A stretch of 64,000 bases of DNA, taken from contig NZ_JNWV01000028.1 of the NCBI RefSeq assembly GCF_000716535.1, positions 130,921 to 194,920 of the forward strand, written 5' to 3'. Source of the DNA: Streptomyces flaveolus (GTDB lineage: Bacteria; Actinomycetota; Actinomycetes; Streptomycetales; Streptomycetaceae). A program made the position numbers and the translations under genes. The notes under the pieces are model-generated. The model worked only from the letters and a program-made list of their open reading frames with translations. It made no database searches and was not told the origin of the DNA. Below, in pieces: positions 7,574 through 16,767 of this stretch. Position 1 is the first letter of the stretch. The number at the start of each line of letters is the position of its first letter.

Positions 7574-10294
7574 GTGTCGGAAAACAAAGAACCCCAGGCA
7601 GCGAAGTTCGTTTACGACTTCACCGAGGGCAACAAGGACCTCAAGGACCTGCTCGGCGGCAAGGGTGCCAATCTCGCCGAGATGACCAACCTGGGTCTCC
7701 CGGTCCCTCCCGGCTTCACGATCACCACGGAGGCCTGCAAGGTCTACCTGGAGAGCGGCGAGGAGCCCGCGGCACTCCGTGACGAGGTGAGTGCGCACCT
7801 CGCGGCCCTCGAAGCGAAGATGGGCAAGAAGCTCGGCCAGGCCGACGACCCGCTGCTGGTCTCCGTCCGCTCCGGCGCCAAGTTCTCCATGCCCGGCATG
7901 ATGGACACGGTCCTGAACATCGGTCTGTCCGACAAGTCGGTCCAGGGCCTGGCGGCCCAGGCCGGCGACGAGCGGTTCGCCTGGGACTCCTACCGCCGCC
8001 TCATCCAGATGTTCGGCAAGACCGTCCTCGGCGTCGACGGCGACCTCTTCGAGGAGGCCCTCGAGAAGGCGAAGGCGGCCAAGAAGGTCACGGTCGACAC
8101 CGACCTGGAGGCCGCGGACCTGAAGAAGCTGGTCACCACCTTCAAGAAGGTCGTCAAGAAGGAGGCCGGCCGGGACTTCCCGCAGGACCCGCGCGAGCAG
8201 ATGGACCTCGCCATCAAGGCGGTCTTCGACTCCTGGAACGGCGACCGCGCCAAGCTGTACCGCCGCCAGGAGCGCATCCCGCACGACCTGGGCACGGCCG
8301 TCAACGTCTGCTCGATGGTCTTCGGCAACCTGGGCCCCGACTCCGGCACCGGTGTCGCCTTCACCCGCGACCCCGCCTCCGGCCACCAGGGCGTCTACGG
8401 CGACTACCTGCAGAACGCCCAGGGCGAGGACGTCGTAGCGGGCATCCGCAACACCGTCCCGCTCGCCGAGCTGGAGCAGATCGACAAGAAGTCGTACGAC
8501 CAGCTCATGCAGATCATGGAGACCCTGGAGAACCACTACAAGGATCTCTGCGACATCGAGTTCACCATCGAGCGCGGCCAGCTCTGGATGCTCCAGACGC
8601 GCGTCGGCAAGCGCACGGCGGGCGCGGCCTTCCGCATCGCCACCCAGCTCGTGGACCAGGGCCTGATCGACGAGACGGAGGCGCTCCAGCGCGTCACCGG
8701 CGCCCAGCTCGCGCAACTGATGTTCCCGCGCTTCGACGAGCAGGCGAAGGTCGAGCAGGTCGCGCGGGGCATCGCGGCCTCGCCGGGCGCGGCGGTCGGC
8801 AAGGCGGTCTTCGACTCGTACACGGCGGTGAAGTGGTCCCGCTCGGGCGAGAAGGTGATCCTGGTCCGCCGGGAGACCAACCCCGACGACCTGGACGGCA
8901 TGATCGCGGCCGAGGGCATCCTCACCTCGCGCGGCGGCAAGACCTCCCACGCGGCCGTGGTCGCCCGCGGCATGGGCAAGACCTGTGTCTGCGGCGCGGA
9001 GGAGCTGGAGGTCGACACCAAGCGCCGCCGGATGACGGTCCCCGGCGGACACGTCGTGGAGGAGGGCGACCTGATCTCCATCGACGGCTCGACCGGCAAG
9101 GTCTACCTGGGCGAGGTACCGGTCGTCCCCTCCCCGGTGGTGGAGTACTTCGAGGGCCGGATGCACCCGGGCGCCGACGACGCCGACGAGCTGGTCGAGG
9201 CGGTCCACCGCATGATGGCCTTCGCCGACCGCAAGCGCCGCCTGCGGGTGCGCGCCAACGCGGACAACGCCGAGGACGCGCTGCGGGCCCGTCGCTTCGG
9301 CGCGCAGGGCATCGGTCTGTGCCGCACGGAGCACATGTTCCTCGGCGACCGGCGGGAGCTGGTCGAACGCCTCATCCTGGCCGACACGGAGGAGGAGCGC
9401 GAGGAGTCCCTGAAGGCGCTGCTGCCCCTGCAGAAGAAGGACTTCGTCGAACTCTTCGAGGCGATGGACGGCCTCCCGGTCACCATCCGTCTGCTCGACC
9501 CGCCGCTGCACGAGTTCCTCCCGGACATCACGGAACTCTCCGTCCGCGTGGCCCTCGCGGAGTCCCGCCAGGAGCCGCACGAGAACGAGCTGCGCCTGCT
9601 CCAGGCCGTGCACCGGCTGCACGAGCAGAACCCGATGCTGGGCCTGCGCGGCGTACGCCTCGGCCTGGTCATCCCCGGCCTGTTCACCATGCAGGTCCGC
9701 GCCATCGCGGAAGCGGCGGCCGAGCGCAAGGCGGCCAAGGGCGACCCGCGCGCGGAGATCATGATCCCGCTCGTCGGCACGGTCCAGGAGCTGGAGATCG
9801 TCCGCGAGGAGGCGGACCAGGTCGTCGCCGAGGTCGAGGCGGCGACCGGTACGAAGCTCAAGCTGGCGATCGGCACGATGATCGAGCTGCCGCGCGCCGC
9901 CCTCACGGCGGGCCAGATCGCGGAGGCGGCGGAGTTCTTCTCCTTCGGCACGAACGACCTGACCCAGACGGTGTGGGGCTTCAGCCGCGACGATGTGGAG
10001 GCCTCGTTCTTCACGGCGTACCTGGAGAAGGGCATCTTCGGCGTCAGCCCGTTCGAGACGATCGACAAGGACGGCGTCGGCTCCCTCGTGAAGGCGGCGG
10101 CCGAAGCGGGCCGTCGTACCCGGCCCGACCTCAAGCTCGGCGTCTGCGGCGAGCACGGCGGTGACCCGGAGTCGGTCCACTTCTTCCACGAGGCCGGCCT
10201 GGACTACGTCTCCTGCTCCCCGTTCCGCATCCCCGTCGCCCGCCTGGAGGCGGGCCGCGCGGCCACCCAGTCGGCGGGCAGCGACCACCGCTGA
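7574..10294 (+). CDS. ppdK: Pyruvate, phosphate dikinase
   Basis: Interconverts pyruvate, ATP and Pi with phosphoenolpyruvate, AMP and PPi in the cytoplasm. Three-domain order is visible: an N-terminal ATP-grasp region (KGANLAEMTNLGLPVPPGFT, SVRSGAKFSMPGMMDTVLN), the central phosphohistidine domain with GGKTSHAAVVARGMGKTC near residue 458, and a C-terminal PEP/pyruvate TIM barrel ending with CGEHGGDPESVHFF. At 906 residues it is close to family length. AAGGAG at 7559-7564 sits 9 nt before GTG 7574, which supports this start over the upstream in-frame start at 7442. Paired hairpins follow the stop. Confidence 0.96.
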   Translation: MSENKEPQAAKFVYDFTEGNKDLKDLLGGKGANLAEMTNLGLPVPPGFTITTEACKVYLESGEEPAALRDEVSAHLAALEAKMGKKLGQADDPLLVSVRSGAKFSMPGMMDTVLNIGLSDKSVQGLAAQAGDERFAWDSYRRLIQMFGKTVLGVDGDLFEEALEKAKAAKKVTVDTDLEAADLKKLVTTFKKVVKKEAGRDFPQDPREQMDLAIKAVFDSWNGDRAKLYRRQERIPHDLGTAVNVCSMVFGNLGPDSGTGVAFTRDPASGHQGVYGDYLQNAQGEDVVAGIRNTVPLAELEQIDKKSYDQLMQIMETLENHYKDLCDIEFTIERGQLWMLQTRVGKRTAGAAFRIATQLVDQGLIDETEALQRVTGAQLAQLMFPRFDEQAKVEQVARGIAASPGAAVGKAVFDSYTAVKWSRSGEKVILVRRETNPDDLDGMIAAEGILTSRGGKTSHAAVVARGMGKTCVCGAEELEVDTKRRRMTVPGGHVVEEGDLISIDGSTGKVYLGEVPVVPSPVVEYFEGRMHPGADDADELVEAVHRMMAFADRKRRLRVRANADNAEDALRARRFGAQGIGLCRTEHMFLGDRRELVERLILADTEEEREESLKALLPLQKKDFVELFEAMDGLPVTIRLLDPPLHEFLPDITELSVRVALAESRQEPHENELRLLQAVHRLHEQNPMLGLRGVRLGLVIPGLFTMQVRAIAEAAAERKAAKGDPRAEIMIPLVGTVQELEIVREEADQVVAEVEAATGTKLKLAIGTMIELPRAALTAGQIAEAAEFFSFGTNDLTQTVWGFSRDDVEASFFTAYLEKGIFGVSPFETIDKDGVGSLVKAAAEAGRRTRPDLKLGVCGEHGGDPESVHFFHEAGLDYVSCSPFRIPVARLEAGRAATQSAGSDHR

Positions 10295-10308
10295 CCCACC
10301 CGGTCCCC

Positions 10309-10353
10309 GGAGCCGCCGTCGGTCCCCGACCCTCACCGATCGGCGGCGGCTCC
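10309..10353 (+). terminator. Hairpin downstream of ppdK
   Basis: GGAGCCGCCG (10309-10318) pairs with CGGCGGCTCC (10344-10353), and an inner TCGGT/ACCGA pair extends the stem. It starts 15 nt after the ppdK stop and has no T-run. Confidence 0.6.
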
Positions 10354-10367
10354 GGCGCACGAAAGAG

Positions 10368-10404
10368 GAGGGGCGACATCCCAGTGCGGGGGGTGTCGCC
10401 CCTC
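10368..10404 (+). terminator. Second hairpin downstream of ppdK
   Basis: GAGGGGCGACA (10368-10378) and TGTCGCCCCTC (10394-10404) form a perfect 11-bp stem with a 15-nt loop. Together with the preceding hairpin it makes a tandem terminator-like pair before the VOC gene. Confidence 0.6.
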
Positions 10405-10570
10405 TGCCGTACCCGGCGCCTCCGTCCGGCCACGGCCAGGACCCGCTCGGCGTCCCGGAACCCCCGAGATCGCCGCCGGGCCCCAACGGGTGTTCCAGGC
10501 AGGCGGTGACCTAGAAGGCGTCTGGCGTCTTCATCATGTCGAGCCGGTCACGCCCCGGGAGGCAGCCCGC

Positions 10571-11069
10571 ATGTCCGTCAAGCCCGTTCCGCACGGCTAC
10601 CACACGGTGACGCCCTGGATCGTCTCCCGCGACACTCCGCGGCTCATCGACTTCATGCGGAGGGCGTTCGACGCGGAGGAGCTCGCCTGCCTCGTCGGCA
10701 AGGACGGAAGCGTCGAGCACGCCGAAGTACGCATCGGTGACTCGGTGGTGTTGATGTTCGACGCGCGGCCGGAATGGCCGCCGACCCCCGGTTTCCTCCG
10801 CCTCTACGTCGAGGACGCCGACGCGGTGCACCGGAAGGCCGTCGCGGCCGGCGCCACCTCGGTCACCGAGGTGACCCACCTGTTCTTCGGGGACCGGGTC
10901 GGGCGGGTGCGTGAATCCGCAGGGCAACCTGTACTGGATCCAGACCCGGGTGGAGGACCTGAGCCCGCAGGAGATGGAACGCCGCCTCGACGACCCGGAA
11001 TTCACCGCGGCGATGGAGTACGTCCAAAGCGCCGACTTCTTCCCGGGCCGGACGTCCGACCCCAGCTGA
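10571..11069 (+). pseudogene. VOC/glyoxalase-family protein, frameshifted
   Basis: From ATG 10571 (GGGAGG at 10557-10562) the frame reads as a VOC-fold protein: GYHTVTPWIVSRDTPRLIDF, VEHAEVRIGDSVVLMFDARP, LYVEDADAVHRKAVAAGAT. At GTGCGTGAATCC (10911-10916) the frame is lost. Removing one A of the AA at 10914-10915 restores a family-like C-terminus: VRDPQGNLYWIQTRVEDL, then a tail ending in FFPGRTSDPS and TGA at 11067-11069. The total is 499 nt, consistent with one extra base. It is either a recent pseudogene or a sequencing error. The function is unknown; relatives include glyoxalases and PhnB-like proteins. Confidence 0.8.
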
Positions 11070-11142
11070 CCCGTCTTCCGTAATCGGGGCGCCCGGTTGA
11101 TCGTTGGGCCGTGCACCGATGACGGACGTCAGGGGGCACACG

Positions 11143-12390
11143 ATGACGATCAGGCGCAGGGATCTGCTGGCCGCGGGGCTGGGTGCCGGGGCGCTCACGG
11201 CCTGTGGGTCCAACACCGGCCGCGGCGGCGGTGGTTCGGGCCCGGAGTTGGCGCAGTGGTACCACCAGTACGGTGAGCCCGGGACCGAGCGGGCCGTTCA
11301 GCGGTACGCCGCCGGGTTCAAGAAGGCGCGTGTCTCGGTGCAGTGGCGGCCGGGGAACTACGACCAGCAGACCGCCGCCGCGCTGCTCACCGACTCCGGT
11401 CCCGATGTCTTCGAGGTCAACGGGCCCACCCTCGACCAGATCCGGGGCGGGCAGGTGCTCGACCTCACCGAACTGGTGCAGGAGGTGAAGGACGACTTCC
11501 ATCCGGCCGTGCTCGCGCCGAAGACCCACGACGGCAGGGTCTACGGCATCCCGCAGGCCGTCGACATGCAGATGCTCTACTACCGCAAGAGCCTGCTGGA
11601 GGACGCCGGTGTCGAGCCGCCCACCACCCTCGACGCCCTGGTCGACGCCGCGCACCGGCTCACCGGCGGCAAGGTGAAGGGCCTCTTCCTGGGAAACGAC
11701 GGGGGAGCCGGCGTGCTCGGCGGGACTCCCTTGTACGCGGCCGGATTCCAGCTCGTCGGCGACGACGGGAAGGTCGGCTTCGACGACCCCGCCGCCGCCC
11801 GCACCCTCGGCAAGCTGCACCGGCTCTACGCCGACAGGTCCCTGCTCCTCGGCGCGCCCAGCGACTGGTCGGACCCGTCCGCCTTCGTGCAGGGGCTGAC
11901 CGCGATGCAGTGGACCGGACTGTGGGCGCTGCCGGCGGTGCGCAGGGAACTCGGTGACGATTTCGGCGTGCTGCCCTTCCCGAAGGACGGGAGTCAGGGG
12001 CGGCCTTCCGTGCCCGTCGGGGCGTACGGCGCCGCGGTCGCCGCCCGCAGCCGGCACAAGGAGCTCGCCAAGGAATACGTGAGGTGGCTCTGGGTCGAAC
12101 GCACCGACCTCCAGGAGGACTTCGCGCTGTCGTACGGGTTCCACATTCCCGCCCGGATCTCCCTCGCCGGGAAGGCCACCGCGCTCAAGGACGGTCCCGC
12201 CGCCGACGCGGTCCGCTTCACCACCGACCACGGTGACGCCCAGCCGCTGCTGTGGACCCCGGCGAGCCAGACCGCCTACCAGGACGCGCTCAGCCGGATC
12301 ATCAGGAACGGGGCCGCTCCGGAGCGGGAGCTGCGGGCCGTCGTACGGAAGGTGTCGGCCGAACTCGACCGTGTGAAGAAGACGTCGTGA
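11143..12390 (+). CDS. Sugar ABC transporter substrate-binding lipoprotein
   Basis: A 415-residue extracytoplasmic solute-binding protein. It starts MTIRRRDLLAAGLGAGALTAC; the twin-Arg-like stretch followed by the lipobox LTAC indicates export and lipidation. Mature family features include DVFEVNGPTLDQIRGGQVLDL and AVDMQMLYYRKSLLEDAGV. ATG 11143 is preferred because AGGGGG lies at 11131-11136; an ATG at 11119 is also in frame. It heads a three-gene importer operon with two permeases. No ATPase gene is present, so the importer probably uses a shared ATPase such as MsiK elsewhere in the genome. The carbohydrate is unknown. Confidence 0.92.
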   Translation: MTIRRRDLLAAGLGAGALTACGSNTGRGGGGSGPELAQWYHQYGEPGTERAVQRYAAGFKKARVSVQWRPGNYDQQTAAALLTDSGPDVFEVNGPTLDQIRGGQVLDLTELVQEVKDDFHPAVLAPKTHDGRVYGIPQAVDMQMLYYRKSLLEDAGVEPPTTLDALVDAAHRLTGGKVKGLFLGNDGGAGVLGGTPLYAAGFQLVGDDGKVGFDDPAAARTLGKLHRLYADRSLLLGAPSDWSDPSAFVQGLTAMQWTGLWALPAVRRELGDDFGVLPFPKDGSQGRPSVPVGAYGAAVAARSRHKELAKEYVRWLWVERTDLQEDFALSYGFHIPARISLAGKATALKDGPAADAVRFTTDHGDAQPLLWTPASQTAYQDALSRIIRNGAAPERELRAVVRKVSAELDRVKKTS

Positions 12391-13289
12391 GGCGGCGTGG
12401 GGCGCTCTGGTTCTGGGTGTTCGTCGGGCCCTTCGCGCTCGGGCTCGCGCTGTTCACCTACGTCCCGCTGCTGTGGAGCGTGGCGCTCAGCTTCTTCGAC
12501 GCGCACAACACGGTCACGCCCACGCACTTCGTCGGGCTGGACAACTACTCGGCCATGCTGCGCGACCGGGCCTTCGTGGCCAGTCTGGAGACGTTCCTCC
12601 TGTTCACGGCCTTCATCGTGCCCGTCACCCACGTGTTCTCCCTGTCCCTCGCCCTCATGGTCAACCGCCTCAGGACCGCCCGGGCCCTCTTCCGGTCCGT
12701 GTTCTTCCTGCCCGCCGCGTGCAGTTATGTCGTGGCCGCGCTGATCTGGAAGACGTCGCTCTTCAACGGGGTGCGGTTCGGGCTCGCCAACACCGTGCTG
12801 GGGTGGTTCGGCGGCGATCCCGTCGCGTGGCTGTCCACCACCGATCCGCCCTGGTACTGGCTGGTCATCGTCACCGTACGGCTGTGGCTCCAGGCCGGGT
12901 TCTACATGATCCTGTTCCTCGCCGGGCTCCAGCGGATCGACCCGGTGCTGTACGAGGCGGCGGCCGTGGACGGGGCCCGGCCCGGCTGGACGGTGCTGCG
13001 GCACATCACCCTGCCCCAGCTGCGGGCCACCTCGGTCGCGGTCGTGCTGCTGCTCGTCGTGGGCGCCTTCCAGGCCTTCGACGAGTTCTACAACCTGTTG
13101 TCCGATGCCCGGGGCTATCCGCCGTACGCCCGGCCCCCGTTGGTCTACCTGTACTACACCGCCCTCGGGCAGGGGCAGAACCTCGGGCTCGGCAGCGCGG
13201 GCGCGGTGATCCTGGCGCTGGTCGTCGCCGTCGTCACGGTGGGGCAGGCGCGCTGGCTGCGGCTGGGAAGGACGGACGGCGATGGATGA
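12387..13289 (+). CDS. Sugar ABC transporter permease (MalF type)
   Basis: A 300-residue inner-membrane protein with about six transmembrane segments. It carries the permease EAA loop (YEAAAVDGARPGWTVLRHITLP), which contacts the ATPase. The start is GTG 12387, inside the GTGA overlap with the stop of the binding-protein gene; this gives VRRRGALWFWVFVGP, typical of MalF-like permeases. The downstream permease begins 8 nt before this gene's end, so all three genes are translationally coupled. Confidence 0.92.
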   Translation: MRRRGALWFWVFVGPFALGLALFTYVPLLWSVALSFFDAHNTVTPTHFVGLDNYSAMLRDRAFVASLETFLLFTAFIVPVTHVFSLSLALMVNRLRTARALFRSVFFLPAACSYVVAALIWKTSLFNGVRFGLANTVLGWFGGDPVAWLSTTDPPWYWLVIVTVRLWLQAGFYMILFLAGLQRIDPVLYEAAAVDGARPGWTVLRHITLPQLRATSVAVVLLLVVGAFQAFDEFYNLLSDARGYPPYARPPLVYLYYTALGQGQNLGLGSAGAVILALVVAVVTVGQARWLRLGRTDGDG

Positions 13290-14115
13290 CGCCCTGGTGC
13301 GGGCCGGGCGGGCGCTGCGGCTGGTGCTGCTGATCGCGCTCGCCGTGCTCTTCCTGATCCCCTTCTACCTGCTGGTGCGCAACGGGCTGGCCGGCGAGCA
13401 GGACATCACCTCCCCCGAGTGGACGTTCTTCCCCCGCGAGGTGCGGTGGGGGAACGTCGGCGAGCTGTTCGGTGATCCGTCCGTGCCCTTCGCCCGGTCC
13501 CTGCTCAACTCCGCGCTGATCGCGGTCGCCACCACCCTCGGCACCCTGTTCCTCGCCTCGCTCGCGGGCTACGGCCTCGCCCGCATCCCGTACCGCCACG
13601 CCGGCAAGGTCTTCTACGCCGTCCTGGGCACCCTGCTGGTCCCGGCGGCCGTCACCTTCGTGCCCAGCTTCGTGCTGGTGTCGTCGCTGGGCTGGATCTC
13701 CACGCTGCGCGGCCTGATCGTGCCGACCCTGTTCCCGGCCTTCGCCTGCTTCGTCTTCCGGCAGTACTTCCTCGGCTTCCCCCGGGAGCTGGAGGACGCG
13801 GCGCAGGTGGACGGGCTCGGGTACTGGCGGACGTACTGGCTCGTCGTCGTGCCGGGCGCCCGTCCGGTGTTCGCCGCCGTCGGGACCATCGTGTTCCTCG
13901 GCGCGTGGAACTCCTTCCTGTGGCCGCTCGTGATCGGGCAGGACCAGAGCGCCTGGACGGTGCAGGTGGCCCTGTCCTCGTTCACCACCGCCCAGGTCGT
14001 CCGGCTGCACGAGCTGTTCGTCGCGGCGGCCGTGTCGATCCTGCCGCTGCTCCTGGTGTTCCTGTGCTTCCAGCGGTGGATCGTGGCCGGGGTGGAGCGG
14101 TCCGGGATCGACTGA
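13282..14115 (+). CDS. Sugar ABC transporter permease (MalG type)
   Basis: A 277-residue partner permease with about six membrane segments and an EAA motif (ELEDAAQVDGLGYWRTYWLVVVP). It pairs with the preceding MalF-type permease to form the channel for the lipoprotein's sugar. ATG 13282 overlaps the upstream stop by 8 nt. It ends 11 nt before the convergent SDR gene, with little room for a terminator. Confidence 0.92.
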   Translation: MDDALVRAGRALRLVLLIALAVLFLIPFYLLVRNGLAGEQDITSPEWTFFPREVRWGNVGELFGDPSVPFARSLLNSALIAVATTLGTLFLASLAGYGLARIPYRHAGKVFYAVLGTLLVPAAVTFVPSFVLVSSLGWISTLRGLIVPTLFPAFACFVFRQYFLGFPRELEDAAQVDGLGYWRTYWLVVVPGARPVFAAVGTIVFLGAWNSFLWPLVIGQDQSAWTVQVALSSFTTAQVVRLHELFVAAAVSILPLLLVFLCFQRWIVAGVERSGID

Positions 14116-14126
14116 CGAGGCCGGGC

Positions 14127-14894
14127 TCAGGCCGTGGCGCCGCCGTCGATCACCAGGTCGGCGCCGACCACCGAGGCCGCGTCGTCCGAGGCCAGGTACA
14201 ACACGGCGGCGGCCACCTCCTCGACGGTGGAGACCCGGCCGAGCGGCACCTCGCCGCGCATGCGCGCGGCCCGGCCGGCCTCGGTCTCCCCGTCCCGGAA
14301 CGACATCTCCGTGGCGGTCGGGCCGGGGCTGACGGCGTTGATGCGCACGCCGTCGGCGATGTGGTCGAGCGCGGCGGCGCGGGTGAGGACGGAGACGGCC
14401 GCCTTGCTGACGGAGTAGCCGGCGGTGCCGGGCAGCCGGCTGTGCGCGCCGATCCGCGAGGCGATGTTCACGATGGCGCCGCCGTTCGGCTGGGTGCGCA
14501 TCCGCGCGATCTGGGCCTGGAGGGCGAGGAAGACGCCGGTGGCGTTGATGTCGAGCATCCGGCGCCAGTCCTCCTCGGCCAGGTCGCCCACGGCCCGCCC
14601 CCGGCCCCGGAGCACACCGGCGTTGTTCACCGCCACGTCCAGGGAGCCGAACCGGTCCACGGCGGTGTCCACCAGGGCCCGCAGGTCCTCGGCGCGGGAG
14701 ACGTCGGCGGTGACGGCGAGTCCCTTGCCGCCCTCGGCCTCGATCAGCGCCACGGTCCGGTCCAGCGGGTCCCGGCGCCGGCCGGCGACGACGACCTGGG
14801 CGCCCTCCCGGGCCAGGGCGAGGGCCACCCCGCGGCCGATGCCGGAGCCGGCGCCGGTGACGAGGGCGGTCCGGCCGGAGAAGCGGTGCGTCAT
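14127..14894 (-). CDS. SDR-family NAD(P)-dependent oxidoreductase
   Basis: A 255-residue classical short-chain dehydrogenase. The cofactor glycine motif is TGAGSGIGRGVALALAREGA, the structural NNAG is in VAVNNAGVLRGRG, and the catalytic YSVSK is in GTAGYSVSKAAV with an upstream Ser (NIASRIGAHSRL). The C-terminus has the usual VVGADLVIDGGATA. The substrate is not predictable. A 16-nt inverted repeat just upstream (14910-14927) also occurs before the neighbouring TetR gene, so the SDR is a probable TetR target. Confidence 0.93.
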   Translation of the reverse strand: MTHRFSGRTALVTGAGSGIGRGVALALAREGAQVVVAGRRRDPLDRTVALIEAEGGKGLAVTADVSRAEDLRALVDTAVDRFGSLDVAVNNAGVLRGRGRAVGDLAEEDWRRMLDINATGVFLALQAQIARMRTQPNGGAIVNIASRIGAHSRLPGTAGYSVSKAAVSVLTRAAALDHIADGVRINAVSPGPTATEMSFRDGETEAGRAARMRGEVPLGRVSTVEEVAAAVLYLASDDAASVVGADLVIDGGATA

Positions 14895-14909
14895 GGTGAG
14901 GTCCCTTTA

Positions 14910-14927
14910 CTTGAACGATCGGTTCAG
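14910..14927. promoter_or_regulatory. Putative TetR operator upstream of SDR gene
   Basis: CTTGAACGATCGGTTCAG is a near-palindrome (TGAAC/GTTCA arms) 16 nt upstream of the SDR start. Its reverse complement matches the site at 15643-15660 at 16 of 18 positions. The shared, palindromic nature and the TetR gene between the two sites support a common operator. Confidence 0.65.
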
Positions 14928-15037
14928 TTTGACGGCGCGGAAAGGTCCGGTGCGGAAGAGGTCCGGTTCGGGAGAGGTCCGGCTCGAAGGCGCGGAGAGA
15001 CGCCCGGAAGAACGCTCGGACCGGTGACGCCGCGGTG

Positions 15038-15622
15038 TCAGTCCAGCAGGGCCAGGGCCTGCTCCGCCGCGTCCCGGACCCTGGCCGGGTCCGCCGAGGC
15101 CTTGCCGACCACCCGCACGCCCTGGAGCAGGACCAGCAGCATGCGCGCGAGGGTCAGCGGGTCGCGGTCCCCGGCCAGCTCGCCCTGCGCCTGCGCCCGG
15201 ACGAGGGCGGAGTGCAGGAGGGTCTCGACGGTGTCCCAGCTCCGCTCCACCCGGCGGGCCGCCTCCCGGTCGTGCGGGGCCAGTTCGACCGCCGTGTTGG
15301 TGACCAGGCAGCCCTGCTCCCGGGTCGCCTCGGCGGCGGCCTCGGCGGCGAACCGCCGGACCAGCCCGCGCACGGCCGGCAGTACCGGGCCGGGCCGGGA
15401 CAGCTCGCGCGTCAGCACCGGGTCCTGCGCCTGTCCGTACCGGTCCAGCGCCCGCAGGTACAGCTCGTGCTTGCTGCCGAAGGTGGCGTACAGGCTGGCC
15501 TTGCCGATGCCCAGGTGCTGGACCAGGTCGGCCATCGACGTCGCCTCGTAGCCGCGCCGCCAGAACAGCTCCAGGGCCGACTGGAGCGCGGCGTCGGGGT
15601 CGAATTCCTTGGTCCTGGCCAT
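15038..15622 (-). CDS. TetR-family transcriptional regulator
   Basis: A 194-residue repressor. The N-terminal HTH covers residues about 5-50 (EFDPDAALQSALELFWRRGYEATSMADLVQHLG, then IGKASLYATFGSKHELYLRAL). The C-terminal ligand domain resembles the TetR_C group found in regulators of oxidoreductases. It lies between the SDR gene and a divergent quinone reductase gene. The same inverted repeat is found before its own promoter and before the SDR gene, so autorepression and control of both oxidoreductases is the simplest reading. Confidence 0.92.
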   Translation of the reverse strand: MARTKEFDPDAALQSALELFWRRGYEATSMADLVQHLGIGKASLYATFGSKHELYLRALDRYGQAQDPVLTRELSRPGPVLPAVRGLVRRFAAEAAAEATREQGCLVTNTAVELAPHDREAARRVERSWDTVETLLHSALVRAQAQGELAGDRDPLTLARMLLVLLQGVRVVGKASADPARVRDAAEQALALLD

Positions 15623-15642
15623 GCGCGCAAGCCTAGAGTTGT

Positions 15643-15660
15643 CTGAACCGGTCGGTCAAG
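15643..15660. promoter_or_regulatory. Putative TetR operator between tetR and quinone reductase
   Basis: CTGAACCGGTCGGTCAAG lies 20 nt upstream of the TetR start and 61 nt before the divergent reductase. It differs from the inverted copy near the SDR gene at two positions only. It is placed to repress both divergent promoters. Confidence 0.65.
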
Positions 15661-15721
15661 AAAGGGGCGGGGTCAAAGACGCCCGCGCGCGTTCCGGCCC
15701 CCGGTGGCAGCATGGAATGCC

Positions 15722-16705
15722 ATGCGTGCCGCGTACATCCAGGAGCTGGGTCCCCCGGACGTCATCCGGTACGGCGAGCTGCCCGCGCCCCGCCCCGGCC
15801 CGACCGACGTCCTGGTGGACGTGCTCGCCACCGCCGTGGACCCGGTGGACGCCTACGTCCGGTCGGGGGTGTTCCGTACGGCCGTGGAGTTCCCGTTCGT
15901 CATCGGCCGTGACCTGGTGGGTACGGTCGCCGGGACGGGACCCGGCGTGACCGGTTTCCGGGCCGGTGACCGCGTGTGGTGCAACAGCCTCGGGCACGAG
16001 GGGCGGCAGGGCGCGGCCGCCGAGCAGGCGGTGGTGGCGGCCGACCGGCTCTACCCCCTGCCCGACGGCGTCGACCCGGACCTCGCCGTGGCCGCGCTGC
16101 ACCCGGCCGCCACCGCGTACCTCGCCCTGTTCGTCCACGGCCGCCTCCGCCTCGGCGAGACCGTGCTGGTCGCGGGCGCCGCGGGCAACGTCGGCAGCGC
16201 CCTGGTGACGTTCGCGGCGCGGGCGGGGGCCCGGGTCCTCGCCACGGCCGGCGCCCGGGACGCCGGGCACTGCGCCGCGTCGGGCGCGGCCGAGGTGTTC
16301 GACTACCGGGACCCGGAGCTGACCGGGAAGATCCGCCGGGCGGCGCCGGGCGGCGTCGACGTGTACGTGGACACGGCGGGCGTCAACGACCTGGAGACCT
16401 CGGTCGGTCTGCTCGCCCGCCGCGGCCGGGTGGTGCTGCTGGCGGGTGCCGGGACCCGGCCGGTGCTGCCCGCCGGACCGCTGTACATGAACGACAACTT
16501 GGTGGTGGGCTTCGTCATCTCGCACGCGACGACCGTCGAACTCGCCGCCGCCGCGACCGCCGTCAACGACCTGCTCGAGCGGGGCCTGCTGCGCCCCCGG
16601 AACGTCGAGGTGCTCCCGCTGGGCGCCGCCGCCGAGGCGCACGCGCGGATGGAGAACGGGGAGCTGCGGGGGCGCCGTGTCGTGCTGCGCACGGACCTGA
16701 CCTGA
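15722..16705 (+). CDS. NADPH:quinone reductase-like (MDR superfamily)
   Basis: A 327-residue zinc-independent medium-chain reductase. The N-terminal GroES-like domain has LGPPDVIRYGELPAP and PFVIGRDLVGTVAGTG. The Rossmann motif is AGAAGNVGSALVTFAARAGA. There are no structural zinc cysteines. It probably reduces quinones or enones with NADPH. ATG 15722 gives the normal family start MRAAYIQELG; an upstream in-frame GTG at 15704 is less likely, and no strong ribosome site is seen for either. The gene is divergent from tetR across the shared operator. Confidence 0.9.
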   Translation: MRAAYIQELGPPDVIRYGELPAPRPGPTDVLVDVLATAVDPVDAYVRSGVFRTAVEFPFVIGRDLVGTVAGTGPGVTGFRAGDRVWCNSLGHEGRQGAAAEQAVVAADRLYPLPDGVDPDLAVAALHPAATAYLALFVHGRLRLGETVLVAGAAGNVGSALVTFAARAGARVLATAGARDAGHCAASGAAEVFDYRDPELTGKIRRAAPGGVDVYVDTAGVNDLETSVGLLARRGRVVLLAGAGTRPVLPAGPLYMNDNLVVGFVISHATTVELAAAATAVNDLLERGLLRPRNVEVLPLGAAAEAHARMENGELRGRRVVLRTDLT

Positions 16706-16767
16706 GCCGGTTCCGGGCCGGGCCCGTGACGTCCGGTCGGCCGGGGGCCGGGGCTCTCACGTCGTGG

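Noticed and set aside
11143..14115. Dedicated ATPase for the sugar importer
   Set aside because: No NBD gene is present in or next to the operon; a shared MsiK-type ATPase is the usual solution.
14127..16705. Secondary-metabolite gene cluster around SDR/TetR/quinone reductase
   Set aside because: No core biosynthetic enzyme such as PKS, NRPS or terpene synthase is nearby.
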